Below are positions 1-8,146 of a stretch of 10,057 nt of DNA, piece after piece. Below the pieces are notes generated by a model that made no database searches, was not told where the DNA came from, and was given only the letters and a program-made list of their open reading frames with translations. The stretch comes from UBA1425 sp051881715 (lineage in GTDB: Bacteria; Bacillota; Clostridia; Oscillospirales; Acutalibacteraceae), in the NCBI GenBank assembly GCA_051881715.1, contig JBJEQK010000125.1, positions 1-10,057 on the forward strand, read 5' to 3'. Position numbers and translations under genes: made by a program. The first letter of the stretch is position 1. Each line of letters opens with the position of its first letter.

Positions 1-1221
1 GTTGCCCTCTACAACGGCAACGATGTGCCCACGACCGTGGAGATCAGTGTCTATACGGGCAAGTCTCCCTCTGCGGAGGATCCCCTGCAGGGCTGTACAC
101 AGCGGGGTACGGTGACGCAGGCGGAAAATGTTTTGTACGGCTACAAGACCGTGGCGCTGGATACGCCTATCTCGCTGCAAGCGGGGGAGACGTTCACGGT
201 GGCGGTTCGCTTTTCCGTACAGGCGGATACGGTCAAGCTGCCCGTTGAGGGCATGACGACATATAAGCCTGCCGAGGATGACATGACCTATGGAAGCAAG
301 AGCGGTCAAAGCTTCGTTTGCGTCAACGAGGAATGGTTTGACTGCACGAACATTTGGAGACAAAGCTACAACAATGTCCCCATCAAGGCTATGACCGTGA
401 ACACGGAGAGCTTTGATCCCATCGGTACCCCTGTGGGGATCTCCCTTGCCGAACCGCCTGCAAAGACGGAGTATACGGTGGGTGATCGGGTGGACACAAC
501 GGGTCTGTATCTGCAAGCGGACTACATGGACGGCAGCAGTGTGCAGATCACGGATTTCACCGTGTCGCCGACGGTGCTCACCGAGAGGGGAGAGGTGACG
601 CTCACCCTCACCGCCGTGATCGGCAGCCGAACGTACCGCACGAGCTATACCGTTTTGGTGCATCCGGCGGAGGTTGTACGGATGCAGGCGGAGAGTGCAT
701 CGGATGTGATCGGCTATCTGCCGGACGGCAGACCCGACCTTTCCGGCGTGCGGATCCGTGTGGACTATGACAGCGGCGCATACGTGTATGTCGCCGACTA
801 TACCTACACCATGCAAAAGCAGTCCGGCGGCAAAGCACTGTTTACCCTTTACTTCACGCTGGACGGCAGCGCCTATTCTGTCCAGTACACCGCCGATATG
901 GCGCCGCAGAGGGTGACGGACATCACCGTCAGCGGTGACCGATCGCTGATTTGTAAGAAAACGGGACAGCTGACGGCAAATGTCACTGCGGAGGGAAACG
1001 CGCCCTATACCCTTTCCTGGCACAGCGCCGATCCCGCAGTAGCTACTGTGGATGCGGACGGCACTGTCCATGCGCTGAAAAAGGGCACAGCGGTCATCAC
1101 GGCGACCGCCACGGATAGGGACGGAAACAGCGTGCAGGCTTCGGTTTCGGTGCAGGTACGCTATGTCTGGTGGCAATATCTGATTTTGATTCTGCTGTTT
1201 GGATTTATCTGGTATATCTGA
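1..1221 (+). CDS. Exported lectin-like / bacterial Ig-like domain protein, C-terminal part (5' end outside window)
   Basis: The reading frame is open from base 1, so the start and any signal peptide or catalytic domain lie upstream; 406 residues are visible. Residues 1 to about 134 match the clostridial lectin-like beta-sandwich pattern: VEISVYTG, then GYKTVALDTPISLQAGE, then GQSFVCVNEEWFD and a closing VPIKAMTV. In known clostridial proteins this domain often follows a papain-family (C1A) cysteine protease, so the missing N-terminus could be such a protease; that is inference. Residues about 145-220 form a Big_3-type Ig domain (KTEYTVGDRVDTTGLYL, DGSSVQITDF, SPTVLTERG). Residues 222-300 look like a second, more divergent copy. 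Residues 304-387 form a Big_2 domain (SWHSADPAVATVDADGTV, then KKGTAVITATATD). Residues 389-406 are a Trp/Tyr-flanked hydrophobic segment that ends the protein, with no LPxTG motif and no basic tail. The protein is probably held at the cell surface and binds carbohydrate or another surface ligand. Domain calls are firm; the overall function is not. Confidence 0.85.
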   Translation, partial: VALYNGNDVPTTVEISVYTGKSPSAEDPLQGCTQRGTVTQAENVLYGYKTVALDTPISLQAGETFTVAVRFSVQADTVKLPVEGMTTYKPAEDDMTYGSKSGQSFVCVNEEWFDCTNIWRQSYNNVPIKAMTVNTESFDPIGTPVGISLAEPPAKTEYTVGDRVDTTGLYLQADYMDGSSVQITDFTVSPTVLTERGEVTLTLTAVIGSRTYRTSYTVLVHPAEVVRMQAESASDVIGYLPDGRPDLSGVRIRVDYDSGAYVYVADYTYTMQKQSGGKALFTLYFTLDGSAYSVQYTADMAPQRVTDITVSGDRSLICKKTGQLTANVTAEGNAPYTLSWHSADPAVATVDADGTVHALKKGTAVITATATDRDGNSVQASVSVQVRYVWWQYLILILLFGFIWYI

Positions 1222-1230
1222 TTTTCATTT

Positions 1231-1235
1231 GGAGG
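1231..1235 (+). promoter_or_regulatory. Ribosome binding site of addB
   Basis: GGAGG lies 4 bases before the ATG at 1240, inside the 18-base gap after the upstream stop codon. It supports the ATG at 1240 as the addB start. That start also places the P-loop at residues 7-14, as expected for the family. The gap has no room for a promoter or terminator, which suggests read-through from the upstream gene or a promoter lying inside it. Confidence 0.75.
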
Positions 1236-1239
1236 CACT

Positions 1240-4200
1240 ATGCTGCAATTCATCATCGGCACGGCCGGAACAGGAAAAACGACACATCTTACGAAGCTTG
1301 CTGCGGCAGAAGCGATGCAGGAATCGGAGCCTGTATTGCTGATCGTGCCGGAGCAGGCGTCTTTTTACTACGAAAAGCGGATGCTGCAAATGCTGACCGC
1401 GCGCCATGCGGACAGGGTGGAGGTGCTGTCCTTTTCTCGTCTGGCGGAAACCGTGCCCTGTGCCGAACGCAAGCCCTCTGTGGATGAGGGCGGCAAGGCA
1501 GTGCTGATGAGTTTGGCGCTGGAAGCGCTGTCGGAAAAGCTGCACGTCTACAGCCGCTATACCAAAAGCCTGTCGGTCGCCAACGAGCTGCTGAAGCTTT
1601 CGGCGGAGTTTAAGCGCTGTATGGTGCCCGTATCCGTGCTGTACGAAACGGCAGGGGCGATGCAGGACAGCTTTCTGAAAAAGAAACTGTCCGAGATTGC
1701 ACTGATTTTGGAAACCTATGATGCACTGGTGTCCCGAAGCTTTTCGGACGACGCCGACGACCTGACGCGCTTGGCGCAGACGCTTTCCGAAACGCCCTAC
1801 CTGCGGGACAGGGTCGTGTTCATCGACGCTTTCAGCGGCTTTACGGCGCAGGAATACGCCGTCATCGAGCGGATGCTTTGTCAGGCGAAAACGGTGTGCG
1901 TTTCCCTTTGCACGGACAGCATCCACACGGTGCGGGAGTACGATCCCTCTGCCTTTGCCTACGTGCGCAGAACGGCGGAAAAGCTGATGCATTTGGCACG
2001 GATGCATTCGGTCGAGGTCAAGGCGCCCGTCACAGTCGGGGAGACCGCCCACCGCTTCCGCAAGCCTGCTCTGTTTGCCGCAGAGCGCATTTTTGCCACG
2101 GGAGAGATGCAGACCTATCCCGACGAAGCGCCGGAGATCACGGTGGTGTCCGCCCCCGACCTCTACCACGAGTGTGCTTTCACGGCGGCGGCGGTCAAGA
2201 AGCTTCTGCGGGAGGAGAATTACCGCTGTCGGGAGATCGCCGTGCTGTTCCGGGACGAGGAAACCTACGAAGCGCCCGTCCGTGCGGCGCTGGCGAAGTG
2301 CGGTGTGCCGGTGTTCGAGGATAAGCGCCAGCCGATCCTTACTCAGCCGCTGGTGTCGTATGTGCGCGCTGTCTGTACCGTGGCGGCGCAGGGTTTCTCC
2401 ACGGAGAATCTGATGCAGATTTTGAAAACACAGCTGTCCGCCCTTTCTCAGGACGAAATTTCCACATTGGAAAACTATGCTCTGCTGTGGAATATCCGCG
2501 GCAGACAGTGGACACAGCCCTTTACCGCCAATCCCGAGGGACTGGGCGAGCCGGAGACCCAGCAGACGGCGAAAAAACTCGAATACATCAATGCGATTCG
2601 CCAAAGTGTGGTTGCGCCGCTGGATGCCCTCTGCCGGACACTGCGAGATACCACGGGCGAAAACTATGTCCGTGCGCTCTACCGATTTTTGGAACAGCAG
2701 GAGGTGAATGTGCACCTCAAGTCACTCGCAGAGCGGCTGTATGCGCGCGGTGAACAGGTTTTGGCGCTGGAGCAGGAGCGGATCTGGGATATGCTCATGG
2801 AGATCTTCGATATGTTCGCGCGCACGCTGGGGGACAGACCTGTCACAGCCAAGCGATTTGCGCAGCTTTTGGACGTGGTACTGCAAACCCGCACTTTGGG
2901 CAACATTCCCCAGGGACTGGACGAAGTTACGGTGGGCGGCGTGGACAGAACCGTGACCATGTCGCCGCGCGCCGTGTTCGTGCTCGGTGCGCAGGAGGGC
3001 GCCTTTCCCCGCACACCCTCGGGCGGCGGACTTTTGACGGCGGCGGACCGCAAGCAGCTGAAAGATATGGGGCTGGAACTGTACGATTTCGGTGAGGTCA
3101 AGGTCAGCGAAGAGCGCTTCCTTGTCTACAGGACGTTGTGCAGCGCCTGTGAAAAGCTGAGCGTATCTGCCTGTTCTGCGGCGGAGGACGGTGCGGCGCA
3201 GTGCGGCTCGGAGATCATCCGCACCCTGACTGCGTGCTTCCCGAAGGCACGGTTTACGGATGTGCGGACAGTGCCCACTTTGGAGCAGATCGAAAGCGAT
3301 GCCACAGCCTTTGAACAGCTTTGTCTGCAAAGCAGGGAAGGGGAGGAAGTCTATACGGCGCTGAACGCCTACTTCGCACAGCAGGAGGATTACCGTGCCC
3401 GTGTGGAATCGCTGAACCGTCTTTGCTCCCAAAACCCGACTTCCTTCGCCATAGAGGATAAACAGCTTTCGCAACAGCTGTTCGGCAAAAATATGTACCT
3501 TTCCGCCTCCCGTGTGGAGAGCTATTATAAATGCGCCTTTGCCTATTTCTGCAAATTCGGACTGAACGCCAAGCCGCGCAAAAAGGCGGAGTTTGACGCC
3601 GCCATGCAGGGTACGGAGATCCATTTCGTGCTGGAAACCCTGTTTCGGGAGATCGGGCGGGAACGACTTTTGGCCATGAGCGCTCGGGAGCGGCAGGCGG
3701 AGATCGACAGGATGTTGGACGCATATTTGCAGTCCGCCCTCGCCGGGGCGGAGAAAACGAGCCGCTTCCTGTACCTGTACAACCGCCTGCGCAAGACACT
3801 GGGAGAGATCGTGGAGCGGCTGATGCTGGAGTTTCAGGTGTGTCGGTTCGAGCCTGTGGATTTTGAATTGAAGATCGACCGGGACGGGGATATTCCGCCC
3901 TATGAAACGGCGCTCCCCGATGGCGGCAGTGTGCAGATCAAGGGTTCCGTGGATCGGGTGGACAAGCTGGAGCTGGACGGCAAAACCTATATTCGTGTCA
4001 TCGACTACAAATCCGGCGGCAAAAAGTTTGCCCTCTCTCAAGTGCTGAACGGATTGAATATGCAGATGCTGCTGTACCTGTTCGCCATCTGGCAGAACGG
4101 AGAGGCGTACTACAAGCATCCCATCGTTCCGGCAGGGATTTTGTATGTGCCTGCCAAGGCGCAGTTTGAAAAGCTGGAGCGGGACGTGAGCGCAGAGCAG

Positions 4201-4599
4201 GCGGCGCTGAAAAAGGCGAAGTCCATGCGCATGAACGGAATGCTTTTGGACGATGAGACCATCCTGCTGAGCATGGACAGCGAACAGAGCGGATGCTTCA
4301 TCCCAGTGGATAAGAAAGGCAAAAGTGACAGCTTGATCTCTCTACAGCATTTGGCACAGCTCAAAAAGGAAACGGAGCGGCTGCTGCGACAGATGGCACT
4401 GCATCTGCAGGACGGCAGAATCGAGGCGGTGCCCGCGCAGGTAAAGGGACAGACGCAGGTGTGTGCCTACTGCGAATACCGCAGTGTATGCGCTCGGGAG
4501 GACGATATGCCCGTCCGGGAGATCGAATCCGAAAAGCACGCACAGTGCTTGCAGCGTTTGGATGAGCAGGAGGTGAAGGACGATGCAGTGGACAGATGA
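1240..4599 (+). CDS. addB: AddAB helicase-nuclease, subunit AddB (ATP-dependent deoxyribonuclease)
   Basis: AddB pairs with AddA to unwind and digest double-strand DNA ends until a Chi sequence is met, leaving a 3' tail for RecA. At 1119 residues it is close to the B. subtilis protein (about 1166). A Walker A P-loop, GTAGTGKT, spans residues 7-14 (Lys13). VPEQASF (residues 36-42) and SFSR (64-67) align with the region that reads Chi in B. subtilis AddB. VFVLGAQEGAFP near residue 580 is a typical conserved segment. The C-terminal PD-(D/E)XK nuclease shows His795 (GTEIH), Asp905 (GSVDRVD), Asp922 and Lys924 (DYKSG). Cys765 and the trio Cys1075, Cys1078 and Cys1084 (CAYCEYRSVC) fit the 4Fe-4S staple that holds the nuclease domain together. 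As in other AddB proteins, only the P-loop is recognisable among the helicase motifs; strand translocation is expected from AddA. The end overlaps addA by 17 bases, indicating one operon. The protein is cytoplasmic. Confidence 0.97.
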   Translation: MLQFIIGTAGTGKTTHLTKLAAAEAMQESEPVLLIVPEQASFYYEKRMLQMLTARHADRVEVLSFSRLAETVPCAERKPSVDEGGKAVLMSLALEALSEKLHVYSRYTKSLSVANELLKLSAEFKRCMVPVSVLYETAGAMQDSFLKKKLSEIALILETYDALVSRSFSDDADDLTRLAQTLSETPYLRDRVVFIDAFSGFTAQEYAVIERMLCQAKTVCVSLCTDSIHTVREYDPSAFAYVRRTAEKLMHLARMHSVEVKAPVTVGETAHRFRKPALFAAERIFATGEMQTYPDEAPEITVVSAPDLYHECAFTAAAVKKLLREENYRCREIAVLFRDEETYEAPVRAALAKCGVPVFEDKRQPILTQPLVSYVRAVCTVAAQGFSTENLMQILKTQLSALSQDEISTLENYALLWNIRGRQWTQPFTANPEGLGEPETQQTAKKLEYINAIRQSVVAPLDALCRTLRDTTGENYVRALYRFLEQQEVNVHLKSLAERLYARGEQVLALEQERIWDMLMEIFDMFARTLGDRPVTAKRFAQLLDVVLQTRTLGNIPQGLDEVTVGGVDRTVTMSPRAVFVLGAQEGAFPRTPSGGGLLTAADRKQLKDMGLELYDFGEVKVSEERFLVYRTLCSACEKLSVSACSAAEDGAAQCGSEIIRTLTACFPKARFTDVRTVPTLEQIESDATAFEQLCLQSREGEEVYTALNAYFAQQEDYRARVESLNRLCSQNPTSFAIEDKQLSQQLFGKNMYLSASRVESYYKCAFAYFCKFGLNAKPRKKAEFDAAMQGTEIHFVLETLFREIGRERLLAMSARERQAEIDRMLDAYLQSALAGAEKTSRFLYLYNRLRKTLGEIVERLMLEFQVCRFEPVDFELKIDRDGDIPPYETALPDGGSVQIKGSVDRVDKLELDGKTYIRVIDYKSGGKKFALSQVLNGLNMQMLLYLFAIWQNGEAYYKHPIVPAGILYVPAKAQFEKLERDVSAEQAALKKAKSMRMNGMLLDDETILLSMDSEQSGCFIPVDKKGKSDSLISLQHLAQLKKETERLLRQMALHLQDGRIEAVPAQVKGQTQVCAYCEYRSVCAREDDMPVREIESEKHAQCLQRLDEQEVKDDAVDR
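4568..4576 (+). promoter_or_regulatory. Ribosome binding site of addA inside the 3' end of addB
   Basis: AGGAGGTGA matches the anti-Shine-Dalgarno sequence over nine bases and sits 6 bases before the ATG at 4583. It fixes that ATG as the addA start, even though it lies 17 bases inside addB. The ribosome finishing addB passes directly over this site, so the two subunits are probably translationally coupled and made in similar amounts. Confidence 0.85.
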
Positions 4600-7500
4600 C
4601 CAGTACAAGGCGATCTCGGCAAAGGACGGCACACTTTTGGTCAGCGCCGCCGCGGGGTCGGGCAAAACGGCCGTTTTGGTGGAGCGTGTGGTGTCCCGGC
4701 TGGAGGACGAGGAAAACGGCTGCGGTGCGGATGAACTGCTGATCGTGACGTTCACCAAGGCCGCCACGGCGCAGATGCGTGAAAAGATTGCCGCTTCCCT
4801 TGAAAAGCGCATTGCCGAGCATCCGGGCAACACCCATCTTCTGCGCCAGCAGGCGCTGCTGCCCTTTGCCCAAATCAGCACCATCGACAGCTTTTGTGCG
4901 GACATCGTGCGGGAAAACTTCCAAAAGCTCGGAATCGAGCCGGACTATACCATCGCCGACGACCACCAGATGGGACTGATGAAGGAGGAGACTGCCGCCG
5001 AGATCGTGGAAAAATTCTACACCGAGGATGACGGCGCCTTCGGAGAACTGTGCGAACTGCTGTTCAGCGGACGGGACGACCGCAAGCTGGTGGATACCCT
5101 GTTAAAGCTGGACGTGGTCGCCTCCTCCTATGCCGACCCGGAGCGCTGGCTGCGCAGTCTTTACGCCGGGTATGACTTGTCCCTGCCGCCGGGGAAAAGT
5201 GTGTGGGGACGTCTTGCCGCACAGCAGGGGATGCGCATTCTCGACACCTGTATCGCTGTGACAGACAATGCCCTGCGCCTGATCGGCACGGATCCCGAGG
5301 TGCAGGGAAAATACACCGCCCTCCTGCTGGGGGAGCGGGAACTGTTCGTTTGCCTGAAAGAGACACTGCAAAGCGACGACTGGAATGCTGTGCGGGAGGC
5401 GGTATTGGCGGCGCCGGGCAAACTGCCCGCACGCTGTCCCGCCGTCAAGGGCGACAGTTTTGAAAAGACCGTTGCCCAGACTGCACACAAGAGCAACAAG
5501 GAAAGGGTGCAAAAAAAACTGGCAGCGCTGTATTGCACCACCGCCGAGGAATATGCCGAGGACTGCGCGTACTGTCTGCCGCTGATTCGCCGCCTGTCGG
5601 AGGCGGTGCTGGCGTACAGGGAACGCCTGCTTGCCCAAAAAAAAGCCGCCAACAGCTACGAATTTTCCGACATCAGCCTGTTTGCCCTGCAATGCCTGCA
5701 AGAGGAAAACGGCGAAAAAACGCCCTACGCCGAATCCCTGTCCCAGCGTTTTTGCGAGATATTGGTGGACGAGTTTCAGGACGTGAACGAGGCGCAGTAC
5801 ATCCTCTTTCAGCTGTTGTCCCGCAATGGGGAGAACCTCTTCATGGTGGGTGACGCAAAGCAGAGTATCTATAAATTCCGTCAGGCAAGACCGGATATCT
5901 TTATTTCGCTCAAAAATAAATACCCTTTGTATGCAGACGGAAATTACCCTGCGCTGGTACAGCTTGACCGCAACTTCCGTTCCCGCTCCGGGGTCACGGA
6001 GTGGGTCAATTTCACCTTCCGTCAGCTGATGTATTCGCCGGACAGCGAGGATTTTGAGGTCAACTATGACGAGCGGGAATTTCTGCGTGCCGCCGCCGCT
6101 TACCCGCCCGCCGATGCCCCGGACGCCCAACTGCACGTGGTGCGTTATGACCGGGGCGAGGACGGCAGACTCTCGGCAGAGGCGCGGTATATTGCCCGGT
6201 GGATCTTGGAACAGCTTCAGCAAGGACTGACGGTGTCCGACGATGGACAGACGGTGCGCAAAGCGACCTTCAGCGACTTCTGCATCCTGCTTCGTTCCGA
6301 CGGCGGCAACATGAACTGCATTGCCCAAACGCTTCTGTCCTACGGCATTCCCGCCCAAGCAGGGGCGCAGAGCGGCTTTTTTGAGGCGCCGGAGATTCGC
6401 TTTATGCTCTCTCTTTTGCAGGTGCTGGACAACCCCTTGCAGGATGTGCCGTTGCTTGCGGTTATGCTCTCTCCCGTGTTCGGGTTTACGGCGGACGACC
6501 TGACTGCTCTGCGCATTGCGGACAGGCGCTCCCCTGTGTATGCGCTGGTCGCGGATGCGGCGAAGCGGGACAGCCGGTACGAAAAGTTTTTGCAGACGCT
6601 GTCCGATTACCGTATGCTCTGCGCCACCATGTCCGCCGGGGAAATGTTGAGGCGCTTGATGGACGAGACGGGGTATTTTGCCATAGCCGGCGCCATGACG
6701 GGCGGCGAGGGTCGGCAGGCAAATCTGCGGCTGTTACAGCGCATGGCGAACGCCTATGAGCAGACGGGCAAAATCGGTTTGTCCGGGTTTGTGCGGTATC
6801 TCAACAAAATGGAAGAGAGGCAGACAAAGGTCGAGAAAGCCTCGACGCCGGCTTCAACGGCGAATGTGGTGCGGATCATGACGATCCATCGCAGTAAGGG
6901 ACTGGAGTTTCCCATCTGCATTTTGGCGAACACCGCCGCACCGTTCAACGGAGACGAATACAAAAACAATTATATTTACCACAATACTTACGGTATGGCG
7001 ACACTGCGCAGGGACACGGAGCGCTATGCCCAGTTTGAGACGGCGCCCAAAAACATCCTCAACAGCAAGGTGTGCGAAGCGAACATCAACGAGGAACTGC
7101 GGGTGCTGTATGTGGCCATGACCCGTGCCAAGGAAAAACTGGTGGCGGTGGCGACCTATCCCAACCCGGAAAAGAGGATGACGGAGCTGGCACTGCGCTG
7201 TGGGTCGGATGGCTGTGTGCGCGGCGTGTTGGAGATGAAAAGCTATGCGGATATGCTCCTGTGCACTGCCCTGCGTCACCCGGACGCCCATGCCCTGCGC
7301 ACAGAGGCGTCGATTCCGGGCAGTGCGCTGACGGTGGATGCGCCGTTCTGCTTGCAGACCGTTTTGGCAAAGGCGCCGGAGACGGCGGAACTGCCCCAGA
7401 TGGAATCTGCACCGCAGCGGGAAGTGAATGTGCAGCTGCTGCAGCAGATTCAAGCCCGAACGGGCTATGTGTACCCGTATGCACAGCTGGCGTTTGCCAC

Positions 7501-8098
7501 TGCCAAGCACACGGCGTCGGGCATGGAGGAGATGGGCATCAACGGAGATTTCTTTGCTTCGACCCGACCGGCGTTTCTCCATGCAGGCGGTCTGACCCCT
7601 GCCCAGCGCGGCACGGTACTGCACCGCTTCATGCAGTATGCGGACTATACCGCCGCCGCAGAGAATGTGCAAAAGGAGCTCGACCGCTTGCAGTCACAGG
7701 GCGTTTTTACCCGGCAGGAGAGCGGCATTTTGCCCGTGGACGCAGTGCGCCGTTTCTTCCGCAGTAAGACGGGACAGCGGATGCTGCGTTCCCCTCTGCT
7801 TCTGCGGGAAAAGCGCTTTGCCATGGAGATGGACGTCCGCACGCTGTACCCGGATCTGCCTGAAAACACGGCAGGGGAGACGGTCGTCATTCAGGGCATG
7901 GTGGACTGCGCTTTTTTAGAGGACGGCAAGCTGTATGTCGTGGACTATAAGACCGACAGGGAGCCGCCCGATGTTTTGCGCTCGCGGTACAAAACCCAGC
8001 TCACGGTGTACAAAACCGCCATGGAGCAGTGTACGGACTATCCTGTCGGCGGCGTACTTTTGTATTCGTTCCACAACCACTGCACGATAGAAATATAA
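4583..8098 (+). CDS. addA: AddAB helicase-nuclease, subunit AddA (UvrD/RecB-like superfamily 1 helicase plus nuclease)
   Basis: AddA is the 3'-to-5' motor of the complex and carries the second nuclease. At 1171 residues it is slightly shorter than B. subtilis AddA (about 1232). All superfamily 1A motifs are visible: a Q-motif WTDDQYKAI (residues 3-11), Walker A AAAGSGKT (22-29, Lys28), motif Ia VTFTKAA (55-61), Walker B DEFQD (396-400), motif III GDAKQSIYKFR (423-433), motif IV LDRNFRSR (461-468), motif V TIHRSKGLEFP (767-777) and motif VI LYVAMTRAKEK (842-852). The C-terminal RecB-family nuclease has His1014 (LHRFM), Asp1108 (QGMVDC), Asp1121 and Lys1123 (DYKTDR). Fusion of the helicase to this nuclease, together with the addB neighbour, separates it from plain UvrD, PcrA or Rep. 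The start is set by a nine-base ribosome binding site. The product is cytoplasmic and acts in homologous recombination and double-strand-break repair. Nothing looks broken: no frameshift or missing catalytic residue was seen. Confidence 0.97.
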   Translation: MQWTDDQYKAISAKDGTLLVSAAAGSGKTAVLVERVVSRLEDEENGCGADELLIVTFTKAATAQMREKIAASLEKRIAEHPGNTHLLRQQALLPFAQISTIDSFCADIVRENFQKLGIEPDYTIADDHQMGLMKEETAAEIVEKFYTEDDGAFGELCELLFSGRDDRKLVDTLLKLDVVASSYADPERWLRSLYAGYDLSLPPGKSVWGRLAAQQGMRILDTCIAVTDNALRLIGTDPEVQGKYTALLLGERELFVCLKETLQSDDWNAVREAVLAAPGKLPARCPAVKGDSFEKTVAQTAHKSNKERVQKKLAALYCTTAEEYAEDCAYCLPLIRRLSEAVLAYRERLLAQKKAANSYEFSDISLFALQCLQEENGEKTPYAESLSQRFCEILVDEFQDVNEAQYILFQLLSRNGENLFMVGDAKQSIYKFRQARPDIFISLKNKYPLYADGNYPALVQLDRNFRSRSGVTEWVNFTFRQLMYSPDSEDFEVNYDEREFLRAAAAYPPADAPDAQLHVVRYDRGEDGRLSAEARYIARWILEQLQQGLTVSDDGQTVRKATFSDFCILLRSDGGNMNCIAQTLLSYGIPAQAGAQSGFFEAPEIRFMLSLLQVLDNPLQDVPLLAVMLSPVFGFTADDLTALRIADRRSPVYALVADAAKRDSRYEKFLQTLSDYRMLCATMSAGEMLRRLMDETGYFAIAGAMTGGEGRQANLRLLQRMANAYEQTGKIGLSGFVRYLNKMEERQTKVEKASTPASTANVVRIMTIHRSKGLEFPICILANTAAPFNGDEYKNNYIYHNTYGMATLRRDTERYAQFETAPKNILNSKVCEANINEELRVLYVAMTRAKEKLVAVATYPNPEKRMTELALRCGSDGCVRGVLEMKSYADMLLCTALRHPDAHALRTEASIPGSALTVDAPFCLQTVLAKAPETAELPQMESAPQREVNVQLLQQIQARTGYVYPYAQLAFATAKHTASGMEEMGINGDFFASTRPAFLHAGGLTPAQRGTVLHRFMQYADYTAAAENVQKELDRLQSQGVFTRQESGILPVDAVRRFFRSKTGQRMLRSPLLLREKRFAMEMDVRTLYPDLPENTAGETVVIQGMVDCAFLEDGKLYVVDYKTDREPPDVLRSRYKTQLTVYKTAMEQCTDYPVGGVLLYSFHNHCTIEI

Positions 8099-8136
8099 GG
8101 CGTACCGTGTTCTGCGCGGGACTGCCCGGATAAAAC

Positions 8137-8141
8137 GGAGG
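8137..8141 (+). promoter_or_regulatory. Ribosome binding site of the phosphoesterase gene; short addA-downstream gap
   Basis: GGAGG stands 5 bases before the ATG at 8147 and supports that start. The 48-base gap at 8099-8146 otherwise holds only a weak 4-base-pair inverted repeat (8117-8120 with 8125-8128) with no T-run after it, so there is no convincing terminator. I saw no clear promoter. Transcription from addA into the next gene is therefore plausible. Confidence 0.7.
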
Positions 8142-8146
8142 ATTTT

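Noticed and set aside
1225..4119. Two long - strand open frames (496 and 465 codons) opposite addB
   Set aside because: Both are codon-aligned mirrors of addB and are explained by avoidance of TTA, CTA and TCA codons. The + strand protein has complete AddB motifs throughout.
5102..6358. 418-codon - strand open frame opposite addA
   Set aside because: Another codon-aligned mirror frame, over a region encoding clear helicase motifs on the + strand. It has no domain signature of its own.
1240..8098. Helicase-nuclease pair as a phage-defence system
   Set aside because: Motif order, lengths, the iron-sulphur cysteines and the addB-addA overlap all match the housekeeping AddAB recombination complex. 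No extra defence-type partner gene is nearby.
8060..8099. Possible promoter (TTGTAT and TATAAG elements) at the addA end
   Set aside because: The spacing between the two elements is well over 20 bases and both match consensus imperfectly, so it is within chance expectation.
8117..8128. Possible terminator between addA and the phosphoesterase gene
   Set aside because: The stem is only 4 base pairs (CGGG/CCCG) and is followed by GATAAAAC, not a T-run.
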